This document shows, piece by piece, positions 48,270 through 59,978 of a stretch of DNA of 64,000 nt. The notes beneath the pieces were generated by a model. It worked only from the letters and a program-made list of their open reading frames with translations. It was not told the origin of the DNA and did no database searches. The first letter of the stretch is position 1, and each line of letters starts with the position of its first letter. Source of the stretch: Montifringilla adamsi (taxonomy: Eukaryota > Chordata > Aves > Passeriformes > Passeridae); assembly GCA_017590115.1 (NCBI GenBank), contig JAGGNK010012114.1, positions 1,878,248 through 1,942,247 of the forward strand. The letters are read 5' to 3'. The translations under genes were made by a program, and so were the position numbers.

Positions 48270-50542
48270 GTATATTTTATTTTAAAGCCTAATTAAGCAG
48301 AATATAGTCTTGACAGCCTTAATGGATAAACTGAATGATGTCTGCAGTAACTCTGTCTCAAACCTGTCTTCCATTGCACACTTTTGTAGAGTAAAAGTAC
48401 TATACTTTTTAAGTTGGCCCTGTCTATTTTTTTCTACTGGTATTTGAAAGACCAGTGGCAAGTCCTCATGTCCAGGTGTTTGTTGTACCAGCTTGATAAA
48501 ACTGAAGAGTGCTTTGATGAATTTGGTAAAAGACATAAGGTGTGTTCTGGATTTCAAGACCATATTAACCCTCTAACATTTATAACTATATTGTATGTAA
48601 AGAATGTTTGTCATGAGGGTTGTAATGTCTCTCACAAGCCCAAAAGTGTCCATGACAGTATTTCTTACCTCCAGAGGAATATAACTGATCCCTCTAAATG
48701 AGAAGTGGAGATAATGGGCTCACTGTTGGCAAAAAATGCCTCAGATTTTCTGCTGAACTCTTTGTGACCCTCTGTGTTTCAACTGTGCATTTTGGGTAAC
48801 CTGAAGGTGTTCCTAATAAGATGGGGACAGTATATCACCATTCTCTTCCCCTGAGAGCCTTGAAATGAAATAGTCCACTCTTTTAACTTGGATATATGAG
48901 TTCATTGAGTGGACAGAAATAAGGAAGGAAGAAAAGTTACCATCACAGCCGCAAATTTAAAATTGTATATGTGAATGAATTTCTGAGAATTAATAACATG
49001 AAATACATTAGGATTTTTTTGTTATCCTTACTGTTATGAAAAGACAAGTAACCATTGAAAGTGAGATTGTTGAGTTTCCTCAGTAAGAAGTACTATCTGT
49101 TGTAGCTTAGATTTGGCATCCCCCTGAAAATTTTTGCTCACAGCAATTGTACTGAATATAGGATAAAGTGCATTTTACTCTTTTTTTTAAACCTTTTTTT
49201 AAAGTTTATTGAATCCTCAGAAAAGCCTATGTGGTATTCCCATGCTCCTCAAAACAGGTACATCACACTTCTATGTCAAGTCAATTAAGAAAATATTTGG
49301 AATTATTCTCAGGCATAGATCCCTGTAAATCAGTTTGAATCAGTTAATATAATTTCCAGCTGATCTGGGCAAGGGCCTTCTGGCCCAAATATGATAAAGA
49401 ATGAAGTTATTCCTTTAGATGGAAAGAAAATTTTATGAAGGCAAATTTTCATCACTTAAAAGATCAACAATTTAAGTCAAAATGGCAATGTAATTTATGG
49501 TTTAATTAACAAGTAGGTAAAGTGTGCTAATGGATTAAAATAATGGCTTTTCATATTGACATACACAGAAGAGTTAGTAACTTGTTCCTCTATTTCCTGT
49601 AAGAATCACATAAAAAAACTTATAGATTTTGATAATTCATTTGCTGAGTGCTAAAATGTACCTTAAAAAGTTAAATTTATAAAATTTATATGCATGTTAT
49701 ATAGATTTTGTATCCTTTAAGAACATTAACTGCGAAATAGGATACTATTGGATGTAATACAATAAGTAGGACACTTTTCTGGTGTTAAAAACTCATTAGA
49801 GTGAAGCAGTGGCCTTTCAGTTGGTCTGTTAGGTTAGATACATACTGAGAATGAGCATGGTCCAGAAACAGGAGTGGTATCAGGAACATTTTTCAAAAAT
49901 TTGAAAATTATTTGGAATCTGAAAGTCATTTACACCCTTATCTTTAAATTATTGTACTTTGTGTTTTAAGCTTTCTGGTTTTTAAATAATTTAAAGGAAG
50001 CAGTTATTTTGTTTGGGAGAATATGCTGAAATTTTCTGTAAAATCTGGATCAACACGTAACACAGCACAGTTCAGCTCTGGACTTTATTTTTTTAACTTT
50101 TCTTATCCTCTTGAATTCAGCTACATATGGAAAAGGGGAAAAAATCATTTTCACCTATATCAGTTAAGTATCTAGTCACAAGAATGGGTGTGTACGAAAA
50201 AGAAGTGGGAATGAGTGACAGAAGCAGGAGGTGCCATGTGCTGGTTTGAAAAGCTCATGAGCCTATGGCCTGATCTGCAATACTGCAGTTCAAGATAAAA
50301 TTTATTCAGTTTTACTTATATTTTGGCACAACTCTTGCTGTGAAGATCTGTGAAGATCTTTTTGAGGACTAGAACAAAAATTTCTATGGAGAATTTATAT
50401 TAGGAAGCCATCTCATAAATTGTAAACTTTTACTGTATTGAAAGAATTAGAATCACATAATGAGAGAGAATGTCATCATGTGATGAATATGCAGAGGTTT
50501 CTTCCTTGTCTAATGGCTCTTAATGCACTAGTGGCCACCATT

Positions 50543-50567
50543 AAAAAAAAAAAAAAGAAAAAAAACG
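50543..50567 (+). repeat. A-rich tract
   Basis: A14, one G, then a further A8 before 'cgaaagcg'. No retroposon body is recognised on the left. Confidence 0.75.
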
Positions 50568-51593
50568 AAAGCGCTCACAAAGCAGATTTTTAAAAATTTT
50601 CGTAAATGAAAAATTATCTTTCAAAATATTTTGTACTGTGACTGCATGTCAGTTTATTTTTACTTTTAGAATAGGTTGGAAGAATAGATCTGCAAAGTGC
50701 TGGATGTTGTGCCTGAATGCCACCTATTGTACCTTTTCAACAATGAGATTTTTATTTCATTTAAGTTTTACCAGCTACCTTTATTTGCTCAGGGCTTTCT
50801 ATATAGCATTTTCAGCAATGTCTTCTGTCAATGATAAATTATTGTATACTATTGTATACATGATTGTATTAAATACATTGTTGTATTGTGTACATTCACT
50901 ACAGTGTATTTCAGCTCCTAATTTTAATACAGAAATAACAAATTCCTTCGTCAACAATTCCATAAAGAAAATACAATTTCTACCCTCTCCTCCTCATCAG
51001 TTTGTGATGATTTTCAATGTTTACTTTGAATTGAAAATGGTACAGAATCTGTCTTCTCAGTCGTGTTTCTAATGACACCGCAATCTTTTGGAAAGCAGAG
51101 AAGTGTTTCCAAACAACTGTCTGTTGGGAAAAAATCCCATTGATATTAACTTAAATAATAATTGAGGTCTCAGCTTGATTGTTGAAATTGGAGGAAAGAA
51201 TTGAATACTCATTCAAGAGTAAATTTTTCTTGTGAAAAGACATCTCAGTAAGTGGGAAAGATTTGAGCCGGGGCCATGTGGTTTGGTGTAAGATTATTAC
51301 GAGTGTCTTAGAGGAACAATATGCAGCCTCTGTCAGCTACAAACATGGACTGTGGTAGGACCTGGGAGTTACAAAGGAGTGCATGAAGAGACATGAAATC
51401 TCAAGAAGAATCATTAAACAAGGTTGTACAAATGACTGATAGGTCATGGGATAGCTTCTGTCTGATATCTTGGAAAAGCAGCTCTGATTTAAAGACAAAT
51501 TTAAATAACTTTCTTAGAACTTTTTACTTTTGTTGTGAGATATGGTTAAGTCATGATTTGCCTTATGCCAGAATAACATATTAAAAATAAATT

Positions 51594-51608
51594 AAAAAAA
51601 AAAAAAAA
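51594..51608 (+). repeat. Poly(A) run, 15 A
   Basis: A15 preceded by 'aataaatt'. The upstream 'taaaaataaa' resembles a polyadenylation signal, so a degraded retroposed transcript is conceivable, but no parent is recognised. Confidence 0.7.
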
Positions 51609-52204
51609 GGCAAGTGGAGAGTCAGGTTTAACAACAATAAGAATTATTTGGCAGGTAACTTGTAGAAATGGTCTCAAGTTTTTTCCAGTAAAAGTTATAG
51701 TCCAACTAGCTATCTTTTTAAAAGTTGTGGTTTGACCCCTATTATTAATTTACATTTGTCATATGCTGTGGGTAAAATTCACCATTTAAATCAGAAGGTT
51801 CACATGAATTCTTCCAGGCATGGAAATGTACAGGTTAGCAAGATAAAACAAAACAGAATCTCAGTGGGATGCTGCTTTGAACAACGCATATTAAAACATT
51901 TTTATGAATAAAATTGCAGCTTTCTGTTAAGAAATAATTTAAACAATCTTTCTTTTTCAGTGTGAGGTGGTAATGATTTGTTTTTAAAATATTTGGTTTT
52001 GATCAAAAATATACACTCTCTGGAGATAATATACTTATTGTAGTCCTGTCATGAATGAAGACATTTAATGAGATAAACAGCATTCTATAATTTTAATGAT
52101 ACAGTGGGGGTAATGCTGCACATGTATCTCAATGAAATTATGATTCTATAATTAAACCAGGAGAGGAAGAAACTTTCTTCCAAAATTATGTCCAAGAACA
52201 GCTG

Positions 52205-52238
52205 CTTGGAAAGACTTATGACTTGGAAAGACTTATGA
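52205..52238. repeat. Perfect 17-bp tandem duplication
   Basis: The unit 'cttggaaagacttatga' occurs twice without a gap or mismatch, which suggests a recent duplication. Confidence 0.95.
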
Positions 52239-53334
52239 CTGTAATGCTACTCCAAGGTCCGGGACTCTTCATGTAGGGGAGTGGTGAACATGGGAATGCT
52301 CTGAATCTTCTTCCCTTTCAAATAGAAAACCTGTCCTTTCCTCTCTATGAAGAGAGAAGACTCCTGATGGGTTTTAAGAGCTGTTAAAGTTAAGTAATGA
52401 CCCAAATTTCTGCAGATGAATGCAAGCTGAATGCTGTGATATTATCCTGAAACACCCTCTGGCAACTTGCTCCGTGCTTGGGTTCTTGCTTTATTCCAGA
52501 GCAGACACAGCTACATAGGGATGACGATGTTACATGGACTGGTTTTGCACCAAAGAAAGTACTTTAATTTACATATGTGGGTAAGGAAAAAAAAATACTC
52601 TTCAAGAAATTTCATAGACAGCTTTGTGGTTTGTTTTGGATGTATTTTGAAGGCCAGGTGAAATAGTGTAAAATAAGTTAGGAGAATTTGTGTGTCTCTG
52701 ACTAAATGCCATTTTATTTATGATTCTCACATAGTCAATATTTGCTTTTGTACACATAAACCCTCTTCATTACTTAGTTGAAGCTCCTGATAATAAAAAA
52801 CCCAGTGAAAAACTGGCTATTAGGCTAGATGACTGAAAGCAAGTGCTTTACAAAAGTCAATATTCAACTCACCAGATGGGTACATGAAAACAAATATTAT
52901 TTCCTTAGGGGTCTCAATTTTCCAAATAAGAGATCTTTTCAGAAGAGTAAACTAACTACCAAAAATGAATGCAATTTATCAGGGTAAACATATAATTACT
53001 TTAAAAACTGTAAAATTATTGCGTCAACACTTTTAATCTCTTCTGACTTTATTCACAGAATGAATTAGATTTTTTTTTTCCCAAGGTAAATAATCCATTA
53101 AAATATCCTAAATCATTACCTGAGGAAAAGTACTTTGTTTTGATATATTATTTAATACTGTAATAAAGAAGACAATTCTCCAATGATTAATTTAGTCTAT
53201 CCATTAGATTTTCTAAAGGATGTTTTTACAGTTGTTCATTAAAACCGACTAAATGAATATTGATAATATTTTAATATCTTGGTTTTCTTTCTTGAGTTTA
53301 GGCAGTGGGATGAACCTGGTTCATTTTATAGATG

Positions 53335-53410
53335 TAAAAGCATTTATATGTATATAAATATATAAAAATATAAAGAAAAAAATATAAATATATATAACAT
53401 TTATATATTA
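53335..53410. repeat. AT-rich simple sequence (TATAAA-type)
   Basis: Imperfect runs of 'tatataaatata' and 'aaatataaag' words. Low-complexity DNA with palindromic potential. Confidence 0.85.
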
Positions 53411-53579
53411 ATTCTTACAACAAGGCAAACACTACCTTGCCTCAGAACTCTGCTTTATTCTTGCCCTTTCTCACCTCTTGTCACCAACAGAATTCTATTT
53501 CAGAATACATCCTTCTACATCTGGAATATTTCAGAGCATCCTAGGACAGCACAACTGGACAACATATATACACATATGT

Positions 53580-53645
53580 TAAAAATAAATGAATGAGTAA
53601 ATAAATAAATAAATATACACATAAATAAACAAATAAATACTATGG
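53580..53645. repeat. Degenerate (AAAT)n microsatellite
   Basis: Repeats of 'aaat' with interruptions ('gaatgagt', 'atacacat', 'aac'). The interruptions suggest an old, stabilised array. Confidence 0.9.
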
Positions 53646-54204
53646 TATACTGCAGTTACAATGGGTCACGGCTTCTGTGATATTGTATTTTTGTGTTAGT
53701 GGAAAAGTCTGTGAAATAATGTGTTTAAGATTTTTGTGTCTTTTACACATGAGACCCCTTATACCTTGCTTTGCCCACAACCCTGTGGATCAGATCCCAG
53801 CTCTAGGGATTAGGCTCAGATTGATAAACTTGTACACAATGCATGTACAAAACTGAAACTTTGCTTAGAGCTGAGAAAAAGACCTAAAGATATGATATCT
53901 GGAAAATTTCATGTGTTTGAGTTGTAATATTGATATTTACTGATGCATATATTCTACAACACAGGCAGAGAACGTGTTTTTTCATTACTGAGGTGGAGAG
54001 ATTTTCCTCTTTAATTTTGCCTCTACTCTGTGTAACAAATCTATTTATTCACTATTTTTTGCTTTGTCCAGTGCTGAAACAGTATATTTTCTTCTCTGTG
54101 TTATGACTGATCCTTTCAGTTGATCTCATCCCTGGTTTTTCAATTTTGAAGAGGTCTTAAGAATAAAATAATCTCCTTTGCTCCTTTAGTTTGGCAGACA
54201 GGTC

Positions 54205-54280
54205 AAATAACTTATATAAATTATAATTAATTATAAGTTTTAATATAAATTATACATTTATATAAATACTCTATAGCTAA
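54205..54280. repeat. AT-rich palindromic tract
   Basis: Almost pure A/T. It includes the inverted pair AACTTATA (54209-54216) and TATAAGTT (54232-54239), with self-complementary TAATTA words between. Confidence 0.75.
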
Positions 54281-54951
54281 AAAATATCTCCTAACCATGT
54301 ATTAACTATCCTTTGCAAGTACCTTTAGGCAGATGTTATTTTAAATATGTCCTCTGGCTCAAATTTATGTTTTAAAAGCCATGTATTAAAATGAACTAAC
54401 AAAGACAATTGAGTCTGGATTCCTTGTTGGAAGTACACTGTCCAGCAGAGTTGTCAGGGCTAAATTATATGGGTGGACCTCAGGCAAGGAAACTTTTACA
54501 AAAGGTAAAAGAAGATAGAAGTTAGCAAGTTGCAGAAGTTGTCCATGTAGTGCAAAAAGGGGGATGGTATGTCTGTTGTACACTTCCGTGTGCCTCTATT
54601 CCAGATTTGTTTCTTCACCTGACATTAAACCTTTTGGCTCTTCATATTTAGTGACAATGCAATATATTGGCCAGGGTGGTATACTTTGTATAAAGCTATT
54701 AGTTTTCTGTATTTTTGTATGTAATGGTTTAATCTGAATTAAGGTATGTGATTAATTTGGTACAAGAATTTTTAAAGATTATTTCAGTTGGAACCATTTG
54801 AGACAAAATTTTAGTATCAACGCTGCCACATTTACAGAATTGTAACAAAACTGTTTCAGAAAACTTAATGACAAAGTAAAAAGAAAAGAATTCTAGATTT
54901 TAGTATTCGTAAATATTGATAATTCAATATTCAAAGTCTGGTGGAAAGTGA

Positions 54952-55820
54952 TATTCCTCAGGAGTTGGTGGCAACCAATGCTGCTAAACACCTCTGTCAG
55001 TGACATGGACAGGGGAACTGAGGGCACTCTTAGAAAGTTTGCAGATGACATCCAGTTGAATTGTGCGGGAGGGAAAGGATGGCATCCAGAGCGACCATGA
55101 CCGCCTGGAGGGGTGGGGCCATAAGAAGATTACGAAGTACAGATTGGGTGGAGAATGGATCGAGTGGACTTTTGGGAGTTTGGTATTTGAGAGGCTGGAC
55201 ACAGACCTGCAATATGTGTTCACATCCCCGAAAGCCAAACATGTCAGGGGTTGCATGCAAAGCAGCGTGGCCAGCAGAGGAGGAGATTTTGCACCTCTGC
55301 TCTGCTGTGTTCCCAGTGCAGGAAAGATACCATCCTGCTGGAGTAGTCCAGAGAAAGGTCATGAAGATGAACATTGCTGGAGTACCTCTCTACTTGGTGA
55401 GGAAGAACAGAGGTTGAGAAAGTTAGGCTTTTCAGCCTGGAGAAGTCCATGGGGAAACCACACAGCCCTTCAGTACCTAACAGGGGCCTAGAAGAGAGCT
55501 ACAGACGACTTTATACAGGGCCATGTAGAGATAGGACAAGGAGGAATGACTTTAAACAGAAAGAGAGTAGGTTTAAATTAAATATAAGAAATAAGTACTT
55601 TACTAATGGTGATGGTGGTGAGACCTTGAAACAGGTTGCCCAGAGAAATTGTGGATGTCCCATCCATGGAAATGTTTGAGACCAGTCTAGATGTGGCTTT
55701 GATGAACCTGATTTCAAGATGATTACAGCCCCACCCAGCTGTCCCTGCCCATGGGAGGTGGGTTGGACAAGGTGGTTGGACAGAGGTCCTTCCAACCGAA
55801 GCCATTCTGTGATTCTATGA
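54952..55820 (+). mobile_element. CR1 LINE fragment, reverse transcriptase palm to 3' end
   Basis: The longest CR1 copy in the window that keeps a 3' end. It opens with a decayed 'SDMDRGTEGTL' region, then the reverse-transcriptase active-site motif Phe-Ala-Asp-Asp at 55038-55049. DGIQSDHDRLEGWGHKK follows (the family's 'AIQRDLDRLEKW' segment), then ASRGGDFAPLL near 55275. The 3' untranslated region carries 'gaaacaggttgcccagagaa' near 55628, and the end is 'gccattctgtgattctatga' at 55801-55820. A region after the palm is deleted and reading frames are broken, so it is inactive. The 114-142-codon frames here on both strands are remnants or shadows of this copy. Confidence 0.95.
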
Positions 55821-57529
55821 CATTTGAGATTGTGACATCTACCTGTGCCAAGACTTAATGACTATTTATTGGAATATGACCAGTTACTTTCAGAGCCCAA
55901 ATGCCCCAAATAATCTGGATTAGGTTTTGAGAAATAACAGGTTTGGTTTTAGAAGTTTTTGAAACATATAGTTCCCCTTCAAATCAGTGAGCATTGTTTG
56001 TCTGCATCTCAGAATAATTTGTGAGCCTGGTCAATCCACTGAAATATGATCTGTGATTTACTTTGATTTTACAATAAATTCTTCTTGAATGGCAGGATTT
56101 TTAAATTTTCAAAATAATTTGTAAAAATAAAATGTCCCAACTTTTGGAGAAATGCACCATTAGGAACTCCATTCATTGCATTCCATAATTCTTTTGCAGT
56201 CTCTAAAAGTGGTCGGTAGTATGGTCACAGACTTTTGGCAGAAAAAATTATCTTACATTGAATGAGGTGCAGCTGTTGTAGGAATTTTGGCATATATATC
56301 CTTTCTTAAGATGTGTTTTCTAAATTATTACATTTAATATATTATATATAAATAGTATATAAATTAAAAATATAAATATAATTTTGAGTCCTTAATATAG
56401 TAAACTTTGTAACAATTGGTTCTTTTTCATTCAAACAGTTCATACAGAAAAGTTAGCAATTTTTTTTTTTGTCTTAAAAAAATTCCCAACTAGACAGCAC
56501 TATTGTTAATTGTGTTATTGTGTTGATTTTCTGAGATAGGCATAGTGACTCCAGAATACATATGTAGTCTCTCCCAGGGACAGATTTTAAAAGGGTGAAA
56601 GAGGACCATTGTTAACTCATGGATATGTCAAACAGCCAGTTGAATGCATCAGCCACAAAAGATATCAGACCAAATAAAATTCAGAGTGATTGTGGAATAC
56701 AGTCCACTTCAGGAATATGGTTTGAGAAATAGATGGTTATGGTGATTGCTGTCTAGGGATAGTTTGTAATATAGAGTTTATAATTTGAAGTCAGAGAAAT
56801 AATATGTGATAGCAAATAAAGCTGTTGCACTACTTTAAAATGGGGAAATTGCATTTTTCTATTGCTGCTCTTCTATCTAGAAGAAATGAAGGTTTGGATA
56901 AAATTTAGGATTCATGTGCGTAGATGTGAGCTCCTTTGATGGTGGGGGATGAGTCACTCATGTGAACAGATGGAAAGAATGAAAGGGAAAAAAGGATCCT
57001 CTGGGAAAAGATGGCAACAATTAAGTGCTGTGGGATGAACTGCAAATATCTTGATTTTGGTGTAGTTATTAATACATTTTGGTTGACGAAGCTGTATCTT
57101 AACCAAATCTCATTAAATTCTTAAAAGCCGGCATAAAAGTAAGGGAACATAATCTCTACTGTTCAACTAAGAAGTTGAATTAGACTCATAACTACAGGGC
57201 AAACTTGGGTAGAAACATAAGCTGCTCAGATTTCTCAAGCATTTCTAGCACTTTGATGGCTTGGTGAACTACTTGTTGGTGACTGTTCTGTACAGCTTTG
57301 CTGCTGTAGGGCTCTGCTTCTCCTCGGAACTTTTATTGCAGAAGTACCTACTAAAGGGTGCAGTAGGTGCAGTACAATTGAACAGAAAGGGTCAGATACT
57401 GCTTTGTGTTTGGGGAAACAAAAGGCTTCAAGGCTGCTTGAAGGCAGAGGTAGAAAGGTGTTCAGAAAACTAAAATCACTCTATAAGTGCTCTTTTTCCA
57501 GTGAGATGAATGAAAATTAAGTGGCTTCA

Positions 57530-57700
57530 GAGATTATCCTTCCCCTCTGGCTCTCCCTCCTGCTTCTCTCTGAAGTAGTCCAAGCTGAGATGCTAGCACA
57601 GCAGCTATTGAAGCTTGACATATCAATAATAAAGCCATTTCTGCCTTGCAGTGTGGAAAAGGGTGCAGGAGAGACACATTAGCTGCTTTTTCACTTGTTG
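57530..57700. promoter_or_regulatory. Candidate conserved non-coding element
   Basis: Repeat-free block with a distinctive homeodomain-like core, 'gacatatcaataataaagcc' near 57618. It looks like vertebrate conserved non-coding DNA in texture, but this is judgement from sequence alone. Confidence 0.22.
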
Positions 57701-58782
57701 TGATGGTGAAGAGGGGTTGGGCAGCTGTAGATGCTCTTTTTTCTGTTTGCTTCTCTTTGTGAATCAGGGAGTGTTGGATGGTCTGACTCATATTTGGGGT
57801 TGCATTGCAATTAAGCTCATGAACCTGAGTTTGTCCGCTCCTTTGGTTGGTCAGAAAATGTTTTTTTTTGTGGTTAACTTCTAATGTTTATAAATGTACC
57901 AATGTTCTTAGAACATGGCATTATCTAAATTTCAACTCCAAAATCGCTCTAAATTTCATTCAAGAGATGTGTAATCTAACCTAATGTCATGTAAAACAAA
58001 GTAGAAGATCCACTCTTACACCCCATTTCTTTATATTTTTTAGGCCAATTTAGTTCTTTAGGATAAAGTAGTCTCTTAGGGTTTATGAGATGTGACTACA
58101 ATAACAAAGTGAAGCAGTATACCTCTTTGGGTCAAATGTTTGCATTATCCAGTGGCAACTGAACAGCTTATTAATAACCAGTTTACTGCTTGTTTGATAG
58201 GTGAGATAGTGGGTTATGCTTTTAAACCAGCATGGCTGCAAGTCTATGCTGTCCCCAGACTATATTTCACAGTTTAAGCTAGCATGCTGTCCTCTGCAGT
58301 AGTTATCTGCTGAACTGAAGCTGCTGGGCATAGACATGTGTTCCCCTGTGCCAGTGTGCCTTCAGGCAAGCAATAAACTGGTGAGACAGACAGCTGAGAG
58401 CTGTGCATTTTAGTACCAGAATTTGCTATTAGCCCACAAAATACTTGTTCTAAATTATTTTGCTGTAATACAATGCTCTTCCTACAGTAAGAATCTTCCC
58501 TTGGGTTGCTGCAGGTCTTCCTGGATCCTGCAAAGAGCTGCCATCCCTCACCAAGGAATGAGTCTGAGAAGCTCTGAGAACCTCTGTGATGGAGCCTGGC
58601 TGTGTATTGGTATATACATTACACAGGCTCACCCATTAAGGTGATAAGCTGTGCTTCAAATACAATACTAATGGCACACAGGAATTAAGTTAGACTGTAA
58701 GAGTGATTGGCAGATGGGAAGACTAAAAAGATCTTTTTCATTAGTTCCACCTGAAGCTTTTGTGCAGTTCCCAAGAAAATAT

Positions 58783-59398
58783 TCAGTAAACCCACCAAGA
58801 AATGGATGTGATAATCCAGTTTGATATTTGCATAGGTTCTGTGGCTAATACACTTTGTTCAACAAAAACCATGACTTTACATAGTTGGTCTTTAATAATC
58901 CATTCAAAGATTACTTCTGGAATTGCAATGGGTAAGGAAAAAAGTGAGCTACCATTCCAAGGTAAAGATGCAGATGTGATAGATAAAAAAATGATGATTG
59001 AGCTTGTTGTGCAGCTTGGCAATACTTGCAAGTCTATAGTCATTTAGGTAGACTTTTCATAAATAGCTATATCATCAACAGTCTCCTGTGTTTTTTGTTA
59101 TTTGTGCCTTTCCACTGCATGGTCTAGCTTACTTTTCATCCTCTATGTTGATAAATATATAACCATTTTGGGGTGATAGATATCTTTGCATGTTGCTGGT
59201 ATATATATGCTCATCCACTCCTTTCAGGAGTTTAACACACAACTTGTTGAGCCAATGAATTGAATGAGTCAAATATTGTGTCAAAGGAACACTTGACCAG
59301 TAATGCCAGAAAAATATATTGGACCTCAGTACTATAACCACGTTTACGCATGCCAAAAAAGTATTTGGAATAAAAATATGCAGAAATAAAGGCTTCAT
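58783..59398 (-). other. Unrecognised pair of minus-strand open frames
   Basis: Two frames of 89 and 86 codons follow one another on the minus strand (59398-59129, then 59043-58783). I recognise no domain in either, and the plus strand is also open for 81 codons at 58802-59047. They could be relics of an old retroelement or processed transcript, or chance. There is no poly(A), target duplication or splice evidence. Confidence 0.2.
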
Positions 59399-59561
59399 TA
59401 AAAAAAACTCCTGGAAGATAGAGAAACCATTTTGCCTTCAGTGCATATCGCTAGATATGTACAGAAGGTGTAAATTTAGCAGTCATTGATACTCTTAACT
59501 AGTTAGGAGACCAAGCTAGGGACTTTTCCAAATACGTAGATATGGGATAATGCTTGTGGTG

Positions 59562-59735
59562 GGTTGATCTTGTCTGGTACAATATCTCCCTTTTATCAGC
59601 CATCTGGGATTTCACCTGGATGCCATGGCTTTTCAAATATCATGGAGAGTGTCTCGGCCACTACCCTCAGCCAATTTCCTCAGCACCCTGGGATGCATCT
59701 CGTCAGTTCTTATGGACCTATGCGCATCTATGATC
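59562..59735 (-). mobile_element. CR1 ORF2 fragment, early reverse transcriptase
   Basis: The minus strand carries the family's 'DEMHPRVLRELA' segment as RTDEMHPRVLRKLAEG, followed after a frameshift by a trace of 'PLSMIFEKSW' ('catgatatttgaaaagccat' in reverse complement). This is the first third of the CR1 reverse transcriptase. It lies downstream of a later reverse-transcriptase segment instead of upstream, so the two neighbouring pieces are not in native order. Confidence 0.83.
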
Positions 59736-59978
59736 GTCTTCCTGGGCTCCAAACAGACATTGCTAGCTCATGTCCAATTCTTCAGCCTCTAATATCTCCA
59801 TGCAGGGCTGTTCTCAGCATGTTCACCCTGCAGTCTGTATTGAAACTGGGGATTGACCTGACTAAGGTGCAGGATCTTGTAACTGTTCTTGCTGAACATC
59901 TTGAGATCTGTAGGGAGCCACTTATCAAGTCTATGAAGAACCTTCTGGGACTGTGGGATACCTTTATGGTCAACATAA
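59736..59978 (-). mobile_element. CR1 ORF2 fragment, late reverse transcriptase
   Basis: The minus strand encodes the segment just after the catalytic Asp-Asp: IQKVLHRLDKW near 59950, then a decayed 'NLMKFNKAKCKVLHLG' (KILHLSQVNPQFQYRL), then the beginning of the 'SSPAEKDLGVLVDEKLDMSQQ' region. In an intact CR1 this follows the 'DEMHPRV' segment; here it precedes it on the coding strand. The junction lies between about 59732 and 59770. The 146-codon plus-strand frame at 59564-60004 is antisense to both fragments. Confidence 0.83.

Larger units (their letters stand above)
47303..54951. other. Gene-free stretch of 7.6 kb
   Basis: No exon or interspersed repeat recognised. It holds poly(A) tracts at 50543-50567 and 51594-51608, a short perfect duplication at 52205-52238, and AT-rich simple sequence at 53335-53645 and 54205-54280. 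The 144-codon plus-strand frame at 50638-51072 is rich in Phe, Leu, Ser and Tyr, as expected from AT-rich DNA, and shows no domain. Confidence 0.45.
55821..59561. other. Gene-free stretch of 3.7 kb
   Basis: No exon or clear repeat is recognised. AT-rich low-complexity sequence lies around 56330-56385, a candidate conserved block at 57530-57700, and two neighbouring minus-strand frames at 58783-59398, which are discussed separately. Confidence 0.45.

Noticed and set aside
50638..51072. 144-codon plus-strand frame, rich in hydrophobic residues
   Set aside because: No domain, composition follows AT-rich DNA, no splice or promoter context, and it starts in low-complexity sequence. Treated as chance.
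53335..53645. Possible replication origin or matrix-attachment region
   Set aside because: AT-richness alone does not support either call; listed only as simple repeats.
55061..55491. Overlapping frames of 118-142 codons plus antisense ones
   Set aside because: These are decayed CR1 ORF2 in its own frame and shadows of it, not host genes.
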